Origin: an uncultured Collinsella sp.
Lineage (GTDB): Bacteria; Actinomycetota; Coriobacteriia; Coriobacteriales; Coriobacteriaceae
Direction of reading: 5' to 3'
Assembly (NCBI GenBank): GCA_900540095.1
Contig: UQEO01000012.1
Location: 1 to 30,882 of the forward strand
Length of the DNA: 30,882 nucleotides
Made by a program: the position numbers and the translations under genes. How positions within the stretch are numbered: position 1 is the stretch's first letter; every line of letters starts with the position of its first letter. Below, in pieces: positions 1 through 8,741 of this stretch. A model generated the notes under the pieces. The model was not told where the DNA came from. It was given only the letters and a program-made list of their open reading frames with translations, and did not search any database.

Positions 1-29
1 CATCGAGGGCGGTGCTTGCCGGGGTGTGG

Positions 30-830
30 TTAGCCGATAAACGCGATCGCGGGGACGGCCGGTGTCGGAGCTGCGGGTGCGACGGCGACGGGTGCGCTCG
101 CGGGTGCAACACCGTCAGCGGCCACGGCCTCAGCAGCAGCGGTCTGACGCTCTGCACGATCCCACACGCCCGAGCGGCCGCCCTCCTTGTGCAGCAGACG
201 CACGTCGACGATCTCCATACCGCGATCGACCGCCTTGCACATGTCGTAGATCGTTAGGCACGCGGCGCTCGCGCCGGTCAGGGCCTCCATCTCGATACCC
301 GTCTTGCCCGTCACGCCCGCCGTAACCAGCACGTGAAAGCCAACCTGCCCGTCCGTGCGCGCCGGCGCCCAGCCCTCGGGCACGTCCTCGGCCGGCGTCC
401 CCGCCGGAGCGATGGGCGCAATGTCGCACTTGCTCTTGGTAATGAGCAATGGATGGCACATGGGGATGATGTCGCTCGTGCGTTTGATGGCCATGATGCC
501 CGCCACGCGCGCGCAAGCAAGCACGTCGCCCTTTTTGGCGCGGTCCTGCAGCACCATGGCTTGCGTCTCGGGGTGCATGAGGATGGTGCCCTCGGCGATG
601 GCGATGCGATGGGTCTCGGCCTTGTCAGACACGTCGACCATGCGCACCTCGCCCTTGGCGTCCACGTGCGTCAGCTCGTCACGACGGGCGTCGCGGGCGG
701 GCTCGGCGGCAGCGCTGGCAGTCGGCTGTGCGTCTGCAACGGCATCGGTGGCCGCAGCCGTGACTTTGTGGGCAGACATCGCGGCCCTGCGAGCGGCCTT
801 GGTGGCATCGGCGTACCTGCTCTTGGCCAT
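30..830 (-). CDS. moaC: Cyclic pyranopterin monophosphate synthase MoaC
   Basis: MoaC converts the MoaA product (3',8-cyclo-GTP) to cyclic pyranopterin monophosphate in molybdenum cofactor synthesis, in the cytosol. The 266-residue product carries the family core at about residues 51-228: a GDVLACARVAGI stretch at 101-112, MCHPL at 124-128, and YDMCKAVD with D196 and K199, matching the conserved catalytic Asp/Lys. It is longer than the usual ~160 residues because of a ~50-residue Ala-rich N-terminal extension and a ~40-residue Ala/Pro/Val-rich tail, both low complexity. The start at 830 is chosen because GGAGG lies 8 nt upstream; a longer frame to 875 would run into moaA. It starts 4 nt after the moaA stop, so the two are probably co-transcribed and translationally coupled. 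Identity is secure; the role of the tails is unknown. Confidence 0.95.
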   Translation of the reverse strand: MAKSRYADATKAARRAAMSAHKVTAAATDAVADAQPTASAAAEPARDARRDELTHVDAKGEVRMVDVSDKAETHRIAIAEGTILMHPETQAMVLQDRAKKGDVLACARVAGIMAIKRTSDIIPMCHPLLITKSKCDIAPIAPAGTPAEDVPEGWAPARTDGQVGFHVLVTAGVTGKTGIEMEALTGASAACLTIYDMCKAVDRGMEIVDVRLLHKEGGRSGVWDRAERQTAAAEAVAADGVAPASAPVAVAPAAPTPAVPAIAFIG

Positions 831-834
831 ATGA

Positions 835-1873
835 TCATCCTCCGATTTGGGACATAAATCGTTGCGTGCCCTCAATTATCGCGTGTTCCTGCGGTTTGTG
901 GGCCACGGCATCGCGCCAAATCGAAAGTACCTGCATATCATCACCATGGCGCAGCGCCTCACGCACCGAATACTCGGCATCGCTAAACAGGCACGGACGC
1001 ACGTTGCCATCGGCCGTCAGGCGCAGACGGTTGCAATTCGCGCAAAAATGATTGGACATGGCGCTAATAAAGCCAACCGTCCCCGCCGCGCCCGGAAAGT
1101 GCCAATAGCGCGCAGGGCCCGCGCCGGCAGGAGCGTCGTTGATGTCGAGCGGCTCGAGCTCGCCCAGTCCCGCCGCGGCGGCCCCGGCATTGATGCGCGC
1201 CCGCAGCTCGTCGCTCGGCACGGTATCGCTCGCGTCCCACAGCTCGGGATTGAGCGCGGGCGCATGCGGGTCCACAGCGCAATGCGAGCTCGTGCGCTCG
1301 TCGCCGATGGGCATGTATTCGATAAAGCGCAGGTGGATGGGGCGGTCGAGCGTGAGCCGCGCGAGGGCAGCCACATCCTGGTTGAGCCGGCGCACCACAA
1401 CGCAGTTGACCTTAACGGGCTCAAAGCCCCAAGCCAGCGCCGCGTCGATGCCAGCCATGGTCTGCTCGAGTCGGCCCAGACGCGTGATCTTTCCAAAGAG
1501 CGTAGGGTCGAGCGTGTCGAGCGAAATGTTGACGCGGTTAAGACCGGCGTCTTTGAGCTGCGGCGCCAGCTTGGGCAGCAGGGCGCCATTGGTGGTGAGC
1601 GAAATGTCCTCGATCTGCGGAATCGCGCGGATATCACGAATGAGCGGAATAATACGGCGGCTGACCAGCGGCTCGCCGGCGAATGCCCTCCCCCGCCACC
1701 AAGCGCACAAAGCGGGCGATTTCCTCAGCGCTGAGCAGCTCGTCGTGCGCGCGGGGCGCCACGCCATCGGCCGGCATGCAATAGATGCAGCGGAAATTGC
1801 ACTTGTCGGTAACGGCAATGCGCAGGTAGTTGATATCACGGCCAAAACCGTCATGTTGCACGAGCCCGTCCAC
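835..1873 (-). pseudogene. moaA: GTP 3',8-cyclase MoaA, frameshifted
   Basis: MoaA is the radical-SAM enzyme that opens molybdopterin synthesis. The N-terminal part starts at a GTG at 1873, with GGAGGG just upstream, and shows the CNFRCIYC cluster motif. The C-terminal part lies in another frame and shows the second-cluster cysteines (CANC...C, spacing x2 and x13) and the terminal Gly-Gly typical of MoaA. The frames switch near 1675-1681. The N-terminal frame reads ...VAGEGIR and the other resumes at GEPLVSRRI, so the expected R-x-R-x-T-G of the SAM-binding TGGEP region is missing. About 17 nt appear to be lost, which both shifts frame and removes part of the SAM site. As written the gene cannot make active MoaA. 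It is a recent pseudogene or an assembly error; moaC just downstream is intact. Confidence 0.88.
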
Positions 1874-2008
1874 GCAGCCCTCCCCTCACGCAGCGTTTTA
1901 TTCTTCGGAAAACATAATACCCCACGAGAGATTTGTGCCGACACCCGTACGACAGGACAGGTTGCTTCGAGCAAGACCGGCTTCCCGAGCCCATCCTCAA
2001 CACACAGA

Positions 2009-2067
2009 CCATCACAACAATCGATGCTTTTTCCGTTTTTGGCAAAAAACGGCGAATGTTGTGATGG
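2009..2067. repeat. Palindromic intergenic repeat, copy 1
   Basis: Arms CCATCACAACA (2009-2019) and TGTTGTGATGG (2057-2067) are perfect inverted repeats. A nested pair CCGTTTTT/AAAAACGG sits inside, giving a long hairpin with an internal bulge. A close relative lies at 3249-3311; the two flank the 2109-3146 gene. The copy sits in the 235-bp gap between moaA and that gene's 3' end. The same gap holds a TATTAT hexamer about 40 nt upstream of the moaA start that could be its -10 box. Confidence 0.8.
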
Positions 2068-2108
2068 TTTGTCTGCCCACGGCACCCCGTAGAAGGACCG
2101 GAACGTCC

Positions 2109-3146
2109 CTAAAGGCCGCCGTCCCAGTGCCGAATCACGAATTCTCGCAGGTCGTTCTGACGTTTCTGGAACGCTTCGCTTCGGTCGCACTTAAGGCCCA
2201 TAGCGAGCGCGATGGCATTCATCGCCCGATGCAATTGCAGTTGATGGGCAAACTGAGTCCCGGTGAGGACGATCATCCTAAAGCCCAGCGCGCTCAGCAC
2301 GGCCATACGCTCCGCATCCGACGCGCTGCGCTGTTTATCAAGATGGTCCGAGCCGTTGTATTCAATCCCCGTACCGCTCGCAGACGCATATACGTCGATC
2401 TCGAAATACCCGGACTTAGCGAGATATTTGAACTCGCTGGGAACATCGACCCGATGGTTGAGCTCGATCTTGGCGTATCCCAGCCCTCCCTGGGAACGTT
2501 TTGCTACAACCATGATTGCGGTGGCCGTCTCCATGGGCGACCGCGCGCCATCGTGCACGCGCTTGAGCACGGCGGCCGCGCGTATAGCCCCCTGACGAGA
2601 TCGGTTCTCATTGCAATAGGCAATCAAATCGGCAACGGTATATCTCTGCCCCATCTCGATATAATCACCTGCCGACAAATGATTCAAATGGTATCGGGCG
2701 CAGATTTCGTAGCCATATTCCAGCTGCTCGGGCTCGCTCATCCACGAGCCCGCCTGGACAAAGCACATGGCCTCATCAACCACTAGAAGGCCCTCTGCCA
2801 CCTCGATAAGATGGCCTGGAGGTACCGGCGCCCCAAACACATGGCACCTAAATCCAGCCGGCGTCGAGCGCTCAAAATCGAAGTTGACGAGCGTATCGAT
2901 ATGATCGAGCTCTTCTCGTGGAATACCAAGCGAGACCAGATAGTCGGCAACGATCCCAACTGCCATTGAAGCCCTCAGCCCCTTGGCATCGAGTCCCAAT
3001 TTGGGCAGGCTCGCGGTCGGCTCCGCCTCGCTAGCAAGCGAGTCCTCATCGTATAGGCTGCTTGCTCGCGAGAGCGGCTCGGACGGGCGCGCCACGTTGT
3101 GGTACAGCCAGGCAGTCTTATGGGACAGGACGATCGGCAGGTCCAT
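2109..3146 (-). CDS. DUF559/AbiEi-like protein with PD-(D/E)XK nuclease fold
   Basis: This 345-residue protein has no exact functional name I can give. Its last ~150 residues resemble the DUF559/Vsr-like endonuclease fold seen in many actinobacterial proteins. Candidate active-site residues are E206 in a SPMET motif, D251 in EIDVYA and E262 in IEYNG, followed by a D-x-E-R stretch near 277-280 and a strand-Gly-strand ending VLTG. The N-terminal ~200 residues have no motif I recognise; related proteins are often annotated as AbiEi-like antitoxins. The ATG at 3146 follows GGAGG with 4 nt spacing. It is a single gene with no partner toxin next to it, flanked by two copies of a palindromic repeat. 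It could be a nuclease in defence or repair, or a DNA-binding protein that kept only the fold. Confidence 0.7.
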   Translation of the reverse strand: MDLPIVLSHKTAWLYHNVARPSEPLSRASSLYDEDSLASEAEPTASLPKLGLDAKGLRASMAVGIVADYLVSLGIPREELDHIDTLVNFDFERSTPAGFRCHVFGAPVPPGHLIEVAEGLLVVDEAMCFVQAGSWMSEPEQLEYGYEICARYHLNHLSAGDYIEMGQRYTVADLIAYCNENRSRQGAIRAAAVLKRVHDGARSPMETATAIMVVAKRSQGGLGYAKIELNHRVDVPSEFKYLAKSGYFEIDVYASASGTGIEYNGSDHLDKQRSASDAERMAVLSALGFRMIVLTGTQFAHQLQLHRAMNAIALAMGLKCDRSEAFQKRQNDLREFVIRHWDGGL

Positions 3147-3248
3147 GAGCCCTCCAATGGAGTCGGATAACCAACCTTATTCCCCTGCCCACGGGTCCGC
3201 ACACCTTCGTGCGCAAGAAAGCGATTCCGCCCGTTCGAGTGGCAGAAA

Positions 3249-3311
3249 AACCATCACAACATTCGATGCTTTTCCCGATTTTGGCGAAAAACGTCGAATG
3301 TTGTGATGGTT
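3249..3311. repeat. Palindromic intergenic repeat, copy 2 (terminator-like on minus strand)
   Basis: Perfect 18-bp inverted arms at 3249-3266 and 3294-3311 surround a 27-nt loop. The loop is similar in sequence to that of copy 1. Read on the minus strand, the second arm runs directly into TTTTTCTG, so it has the form of an intrinsic terminator for the ABC exporter operon ending at 3362. It also lies upstream of the 2109-3146 gene. Confidence 0.8.
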
Positions 3312-3361
3312 TGAGGCGAGGTGAGGGGCACGGAGGGGTCAAAGTATCGTGCTCGAACGGG

Positions 3362-5260
3362 TTAATCCAACTCTTTTAAGCCATGCGCCAGCTGCCAGTA
3401 CTCGCCGTGCTGGGCGAGCAACTCTTCGTGCGTGCCGCGCTCGATGATGCGGCCGTGTTCGAGGACCATGATGGCGTCGGCGTCGCGGACGGTGGACAGG
3501 CGATGCGCAATCATAAACGTGGTGCGTCCGCGCATGATGCGGTCCATACCGCGCTCGATGAGCTTTTCGGTACGCGTGTCAATGGAGCTCGTGGCCTCGT
3601 CCAGGATGAGCACCGGCGGATCGGCGACGGCCACGCGCGCGATGGCGAGCAGCTGACGCTGACCCTGCGACAGGTTGGCGCCGTCGGCCGTGACCGGTGT
3701 GTCGTAGCCCCGCGGCAGGCGGCGGATAAACGAGTCGGCGCAGGCGGCCTCGGCAGCGGCGCGCACCTCCTCGTCGGTCGCGTCGAGCTTGCCAAAGCGG
3801 ATGTTCTGCGCAATGGTGCCGCTAAACAGGTGCGTGTCCTGCAGCACAATGCCGAGCGACCCGCGCAGGCTGGCCTTGGCAATGTGCTTGACGTCGATGC
3901 CGTCGTACGTGATCTCGCCGTCATCGACCTCGTAGAAGCGGTTGATGAGGTTGGTAATGGTCGTCTTGCCGGCGCCCGTGGAGCCCACAAACGCAATCTT
4001 TTGCCCCGGCTTGGCAAACAGGTTGAGGTCCGTGAGCACGCGGGCGCCCGGCACGTAGGAAAAGTCCACGGCATGGAAGCGCACGTCGCCGGCAAGCGGG
4101 ACCAAGCCGCACGCGAGCTCGGTGCCGTCGGCGGCCACCGCGCGGCCCGACTCATCAACGGCTGCCACGTCATGCAGGTGCCCGTAGACGCCCACGCCCT
4201 GGCCCTCGGGAATTTTCCACGCCCACGCGGCATCGCCCGTCTGCACCAGCTCCACGCAGCCCTCGTCCACCTCGGGCTCAAGGTCCATAGCCGCAAACAG
4301 GCGCTCGGCACCGGCCAACGCGTTGAGCAAGAAGTTGCCGAGCTGCGTAAACTGGTTGATGGGCATGGCGGCCTGGCGCACAAAGACCAGGTAGCTTGCA
4401 AGTGCGCCCACATCGGCGAGCCCCTTGATGCAGAGCATGCCGCCCGCCACGGCGACGATGGCATAGTTGACGTAGCCAATCACGACGGTCATGGGCACCA
4501 TGGAGTTGGCATAGCTCACGGCGGCGGTACCGGTGCGGCGAAGCTCGTCGTTGCGGCAGGTGAAGCCGGCGACATTCGCTGCCTCACGGTTAAAGACCTT
4601 GATGACCTTTTGGCCCGAGACCATTTCTTCGATATATCCGTCCAGGTCGCCAAGCGATGCCTGCTGGGCAGCAAAGAAACGCTTAGAGCGCGCGCCCGAG
4701 TAGCGCGCATACAGCACAATGGCCGCATCGCACACGAGTGTGATAATCGTGAGCTGCCAGTTAAGGATGATGAGCATAGCCGTGGTGCCCACAACCTGAA
4801 TGGCGGCCTGAATCACGTTGGCAAAGCTGTTGTTGAGCGCCTCGGAGACGGTGTCGACGTCGTTGGTGAAAAAACTCATGATGTCGCCCGAGCGCGTGCT
4901 GTCAAAATAACTGAGCGGCAGCGTCTGGATGTGCGCGAACAGGTCGCGGCGAATATCGGACACCACGTGTTGGGCCGCGCGCACCATAATCTGCGAGTAG
5001 CCCAGGGCCGAGAGCACGCCCGCAGCGTAGACGATCGCCGTCAGGATGACCTGCTTGGCAAGCAGTTCCTCCCCGCCCGTGGCCAAACCGTTAACGATGG
5101 GGCGCACCATGTAGGTGCCGGCGAGGCTCGCGATGGCGGCGACGGAGGCGAGCACGCCCACCGCGAGCAACGAGAACTTGGCATGCCCCATGTAGGAGAG
5201 CAAGCGACGCACAGTGCGCTTGAGGTCGGCCGGGCGTGCTTGGGCTGCGGTCTTAGGCAT
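3362..5260 (-). CDS. ABC exporter half-transporter, consensus ATPase site
   Basis: A 632-residue fused membrane/ATPase subunit of a type IV (ABCB-like) exporter. Residues ~20-320 form the transmembrane domain. The nucleotide-binding domain has Walker A GSTGAGKT (426-433), signature LSQGQ (530-534), Walker B ending LILDEAT with catalytic E555, and switch His586 in IAHRLS. The catalytic residues are canonical but the signature is the slightly degenerate LSQGQ. An unusual ~55-residue acidic linker (about 335-390) lies between the two domains. The ATG at 5260 follows AAGGGGGTGA and overlaps the upstream gene by 8 nt (ATGCCTAA), which fits coupled translation of a 1:1 heterodimer. Substrate is unknown; heterodimers of this type export drugs, lipids or peptides. 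Confidence 0.93.
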   Translation of the reverse strand: MPKTAAQARPADLKRTVRRLLSYMGHAKFSLLAVGVLASVAAIASLAGTYMVRPIVNGLATGGEELLAKQVILTAIVYAAGVLSALGYSQIMVRAAQHVVSDIRRDLFAHIQTLPLSYFDSTRSGDIMSFFTNDVDTVSEALNNSFANVIQAAIQVVGTTAMLIILNWQLTIITLVCDAAIVLYARYSGARSKRFFAAQQASLGDLDGYIEEMVSGQKVIKVFNREAANVAGFTCRNDELRRTGTAAVSYANSMVPMTVVIGYVNYAIVAVAGGMLCIKGLADVGALASYLVFVRQAAMPINQFTQLGNFLLNALAGAERLFAAMDLEPEVDEGCVELVQTGDAAWAWKIPEGQGVGVYGHLHDVAAVDESGRAVAADGTELACGLVPLAGDVRFHAVDFSYVPGARVLTDLNLFAKPGQKIAFVGSTGAGKTTITNLINRFYEVDDGEITYDGIDVKHIAKASLRGSLGIVLQDTHLFSGTIAQNIRFGKLDATDEEVRAAAEAACADSFIRRLPRGYDTPVTADGANLSQGQRQLLAIARVAVADPPVLILDEATSSIDTRTEKLIERGMDRIMRGRTTFMIAHRLSTVRDADAIMVLEHGRIIERGTHEELLAQHGEYWQLAHGLKELD

Positions 5261-7082
5261 GGCGCTCACCCCCTTCCAAGGGTGATCCGCATGCGACGGA
5301 GGAAAACGGATCATTCGCGCAACCATCGTCGCTGCCGTCGCCGGCGTCCGCGTTCCCCGCAAACTCCATCTGCGAGGCGTAAATCTCCTGGTAGATGTTG
5401 TCGCCCGCCAGCAGCTCCTCGTGCGTGCCCACGCCGTGGACACGACCGTCGTCCAACACCACAATGCGATCGGCATCCATGACGCTCGCGATACGCTGGG
5501 CGATGATGAGCACGGTCGTATCGGAAATCCGAGCGATGTGCTCGCGAATCTTAGCGTCGGTCGCCATATCGACCGCGCTGGTGGAGTCATCAAAAATGAG
5601 CACGCGCGGATGCTTGAGCAGCGTGCGCGCGATGCACAGGCGTTGCTTCTGGCCACCCGAAACACCAGCGCCGCCTTGGCCCAGCTCTCCGTCCAGCCCG
5701 CCGATGCGATCGAGGAACTCGTCCACGCACGCCGCGCGGCAAGCCGCGAGGAACTCATCATCCGACGCCTGCGGATTGCCCCACTGCAGGTTCTCGCGCA
5801 CGGTGCCCGTGAACAGCACGTTCTTTTGCAGCACAATGCCCACGGCGTCGCGCAAGGCAGCCAGGTCGTAGTCACGCACGTCATGTCCGCCCACAAGCAC
5901 GGCGCCCTCGGTGGCGTCGTACAGGCGCGCAATCAGCTGCACAAGCGAGCTCTTGCCCGAGCCCGTGCCGCCGAGGATGCCCACCGTCGAGCCGCTCTCG
6001 ATACGAAGGTCGATATGCTCGAGCACATCCTCGGCTGCATCCGCGCGGTATTTAAAGGAAACGTCGCGAAACTCGATACTGCCGTCCGCTGGCGCCGCAA
6101 TCGCGAGGTCCCCCGCAGGGTTGGCGATAAAGGGCTCTTCATCGAGCACCTCTGCGATACGGCCCACACTCGTGAGAGCGCGCGTGAGCAGCAAAAACAC
6201 GTTGGAAATCATCATGAGCGAGTTCATGATCAGCAGCACGTAGCTCATAAAGCCCGTGAGCGAGCCCACGCCCAAGCGACCTTCGATGATCATGCGGCCG
6301 CCAATCCACAAGATCGAGAGCGCAGCCACGTACATCGAGAGTTGGAACACCGGCAGGTTGAGCACCGCGCTGCCAAAGGTCTTTGTCGCAGTGCGCGCGA
6401 GCTCGGTATTGACGGTGTCGAACTTGGCCTCCTCGTGCTCGGTACGAACGTAGGCCTTGACGGCACGCACGGCGGTGAGGTCTTCCTGTACCACGCCGTT
6501 GAGGTGGTCCATCGAGGTCTGGAGTTGGCGGTAGAGCGGACTGACGCGATAGGTGATGACGCCCAGTACGATTGCCAGCACGGGCAAGATGATCGCAAAG
6601 ACGGTGGCGAGCGGGCGCGACAGCATCAGCGCGTAGATAAGGCCGACGATAAGCGTCACCGGGCCGCGCACCATAGGGCGAAAGCCGTTGCCCACAGCAT
6701 TTTGGATAACGGTGATGTCCGTGGTCATGCGGGTGACGAGCGAGCTGGCGTCGTAGTTGTCCAGGTTGCCAAAGGCGAGCGTTTGAATCTTTTTGTACTC
6801 GGCCTCGCGCAGGTTGGCGCCTAGGCCCGAGGCAACGCGGGCGGACGTGCGGGCATAACCCAAGCCCAGTACCAGCGAAAGCGCAGCGCACACCAACATG
6901 TACGCACCCTGTAGCAGCATGTAGTTGATATCACACGCAGGCACGCCCACATCGATGATGTTGGCCATGATGACCGGGATAAACAGCTCGAGCACCGTCT
7001 CGACCGACACAAAGAACACGCCGAGAATGGCATCGCGACGGTATGCCCCTAGATAGGAAAACAGTATTTTGAGATTGCGCAC
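5253..7082 (-). CDS. ABC exporter half-transporter, degenerate ATPase site
   Basis: A 609-residue partner of the downstream exporter subunit. The transmembrane domain spans about 1-310. The ATPase domain has Walker A GGTGSGKSS (371-379), Q419, and signature VSGGQ (474-478). Walker B ends FDDS, so the catalytic Glu is Asp499, and the switch His is Gln529 (IIAQRIAS). These are the changes known for the degenerate half of BmrCD/TM287-288-type heterodimers. The intact signature here completes the partner's consensus site. The start is a GTG at 7082 with GGGGGTT upstream. The last ~20 residues (NDPFSS... onward) are encoded over a 31-nt repeat found again at 13869-13899, so the tail seems to derive from a repeat insertion. 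Substrate unknown. Confidence 0.93.
   Translation of the reverse strand: MRNLKILFSYLGAYRRDAILGVFFVSVETVLELFIPVIMANIIDVGVPACDINYMLLQGAYMLVCAALSLVLGLGYARTSARVASGLGANLREAEYKKIQTLAFGNLDNYDASSLVTRMTTDITVIQNAVGNGFRPMVRGPVTLIVGLIYALMLSRPLATVFAIILPVLAIVLGVITYRVSPLYRQLQTSMDHLNGVVQEDLTAVRAVKAYVRTEHEEAKFDTVNTELARTATKTFGSAVLNLPVFQLSMYVAALSILWIGGRMIIEGRLGVGSLTGFMSYVLLIMNSLMMISNVFLLLTRALTSVGRIAEVLDEEPFIANPAGDLAIAAPADGSIEFRDVSFKYRADAAEDVLEHIDLRIESGSTVGILGGTGSGKSSLVQLIARLYDATEGAVLVGGHDVRDYDLAALRDAVGIVLQKNVLFTGTVRENLQWGNPQASDDEFLAACRAACVDEFLDRIGGLDGELGQGGAGVSGGQKQRLCIARTLLKHPRVLIFDDSTSAVDMATDAKIREHIARISDTTVLIIAQRIASVMDADRIVVLDDGRVHGVGTHEELLAGDNIYQEIYASQMEFAGNADAGDGSDDGCANDPFSSVACGSPLEGGERHA
5283..5313. repeat. 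31-nt palindromic repeat inside exporter 3' end
   Basis: The ends TGATCCG and CGGATCA are inverted. The inner 19 nt, from GACGG to the end of the repeat, are identical to the reverse complement of 13869-13899. The copies match at 26 of 31 positions, differing only in a 5-nt block. This copy lies inside the coding tail of the exporter gene. Confidence 0.8.
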
Positions 7083-7121
7083 GCAGGTTCAACCCCCATC
7101 AAACGTTGTTCGCAAACGCAC

Positions 7122-7151
7122 GTATTATTGCGCGCCGAATAATGGTGTCAA
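7122..7151 (-). promoter_or_regulatory. Sigma70-type promoter of the ABC exporter operon
   Basis: On the minus strand a perfect TTGACA (7151-7146) is followed after 17-18 nt by ATAATA/TAATAC (7128-7122), about 40 nt upstream of the GTG start. The -35 box lies inside a rough dyad of GAATA/TATTC sequences. The 11-mer GAATAATGGTG at 7137-7147 recurs at 7224-7234, so a regulator could bind here. Confidence 0.6.
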
Positions 7152-7270
7152 GTATTCCGAAATCGTTTTCTGCAAGGTTAGCGCCGGCGGCGAGTTCTCG
7201 TGATGTGTGTCCATATTCACTCGGAATAATGGTGCGCGAGACTTTTTTCGCTCCGGCGTCAACACAAACC

Positions 7271-7301
7271 TTGACTCTACAATCGTTGTAGGGTTTTCAC
7301 T
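7271..7301 (+). promoter_or_regulatory. MerR-type promoter/operator of the MATE-merR operon
   Basis: TTGACT (7271-7276) is followed by a 19-nt spacer and TTCACT (7296-7301) as -10. The spacer contains the dyad CTACAA-TCG-TTGTAG (7277-7291). A long spacer with a central dyad is the hallmark of MerR-family activated promoters, where the regulator untwists DNA to align the boxes. The MerR gene lies in the same operon, so autoregulation is likely. Confidence 0.8.
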
Positions 7302-7341
7302 ACACTGGTAGCTAAACGAACCAAGCCAGAAAGCCCCGCCC

Positions 7342-8688
7342 ATGGAACACGACCTCACACGCGGCAATGTCCTTAAGACCATCGCGGTCTTTGCCCTGCC
7401 CTATATGCTCTCGTACTTTTTGCAGATGCTCTACGGCATGGCCGACCTGTACATGATGGGGCAGTTTAGCGGCGCCGCCGGCATCACCGCCGTGGGTAAT
7501 GGCGCGCAGACGCTCTATATCATTACCGTGACGCTCGTGGGCCTGGCCATGGGAACGACGGTCATCGTCGGCCACGCCGTGGGCTCGCGTCGCTTCGACC
7601 GCGCCGAGACCGCCATCGGCAACACCATCACGCTCTTTATGGGTGTCTCGGTGGTGCTGGCCGCTATCCTGCTCGCACTGTGCCCGCAAATCGTTGCGCT
7701 CATTGGCACGCCGGCCGAGGCAGTCGAAGGAACCGCCGCCTACCTGCGTATCTGCTTTGTCGGCATTCCGTTTATCGCCGCATACAACATTCTTTCGGCC
7801 ATCTTTCGCGGGCTGGGCGATTCGCGCTCGCCCATGTACGTGATCGGCGTGGCGTGCATCATTAACATCGCGCTCGATTTTCTGTTTATCGGGCACATGG
7901 GGCTCGGCCCCGTGGGCGCGGCGCTCGGCACGGTAACCGCCCAGACGGCCAGCGTTGCCCTCGCACTCGTGTGGCTCAAGAGCCGCCGCACGAACATCCA
8001 CGTTAAGCGCAGCGACCTGCGCCCCCAGCCCGAGGTGCTCGGCAGCATTCTTAAGATCGGCGTGCCCGTGGCCGTGCAGGACGGCTGCATCCAGGTGGCG
8101 TTTATGTTCATCACCGTCATTGCCAACCACCGAGGGCTCGTCGACGCCGCCGCCGTGGGCCTGGTCGAGAAGATGATCAGCTTTTTGTTCATTGTGCCGA
8201 GTTCCATGGGTGCCACCGTCAGCGCGCTCACGGCGCAAAACGCCGGCGCGGGCAAGGGCGACCGCGCATGTCAGGTGCTTAAAGACGCCATGACGATCTC
8301 GGTGGTGTACGGCTGCCTGATCACGGTGCTGATGTGGCTGGTGGCGCCGGCGTTTATCGGCTTTTTTGCCAAGGACTCTGCGGTGGTCGCGGCCGGCACC
8401 GGCTATATGCGCAGCTATATTTTCGACGCGATTTTTGCCGGCATCCACATTTGCTTTAGCGGCTTTTTCGCTGCGTATGGCAAGAGCTACATCGGCTTTG
8501 CGCACAACGTGCTGGCCGTGGCGCTCATTCGCGTGCCGGGCGCGTGGCTGCTGTCGAACGCCTATTCCGACACGCTGTTTCCCATGGGCATCGCTTCGCC
8601 GTGCGGGTCGATTCTGTCGGCAGTCATCTGTGTTGTCGCGTTTACCGTGCTCAACCGACGCGGGGCTTTTGACAAGTTGGCAGCGTAG
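7342..8688 (+). CDS. MATE family multidrug/Na+(H+) antiporter
   Basis: A 448-residue hydrophobic protein with about 12 membrane segments and the two-fold repeat of the MATE/MatE (NorM/DinF-like) family. Family-like stretches are the N-terminal MLSYFLQMLYGMADLYMMGQ segment, an IFRGLGDSRSPM loop near one third of the length, and a GATVSALTAQNAGAG segment in the second half. It would export cationic drugs or dyes from the inner membrane by ion antiport. The ATG at 7342 has only a weak ribosome site (AGAAAG). The leader from the MerR promoter is short, about 35 nt. The merR gene follows 53 nt downstream. Specific substrate cannot be read from sequence. Confidence 0.92.
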   Translation: MEHDLTRGNVLKTIAVFALPYMLSYFLQMLYGMADLYMMGQFSGAAGITAVGNGAQTLYIITVTLVGLAMGTTVIVGHAVGSRRFDRAETAIGNTITLFMGVSVVLAAILLALCPQIVALIGTPAEAVEGTAAYLRICFVGIPFIAAYNILSAIFRGLGDSRSPMYVIGVACIINIALDFLFIGHMGLGPVGAALGTVTAQTASVALALVWLKSRRTNIHVKRSDLRPQPEVLGSILKIGVPVAVQDGCIQVAFMFITVIANHRGLVDAAAVGLVEKMISFLFIVPSSMGATVSALTAQNAGAGKGDRACQVLKDAMTISVVYGCLITVLMWLVAPAFIGFFAKDSAVVAAGTGYMRSYIFDAIFAGIHICFSGFFAAYGKSYIGFAHNVLAVALIRVPGAWLLSNAYSDTLFPMGIASPCGSILSAVICVVAFTVLNRRGAFDKLAA

Positions 8689-8741
8689 CGGGGCAACGCG
8701 AGCCTGGCGCCCTCCCCGACCCTATTGAAAGGAGCTGTCCT

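Noticed and set aside
1..29. Start of another mo-gene at the left edge (minus-strand ATG at 3-1)
   Set aside because: No ribosome site and too little sequence to judge.
2109..3146. Complete toxin-antitoxin system
   Set aside because: No AbiEii-like nucleotidyltransferase or other toxin gene is adjacent; only one gene is present.
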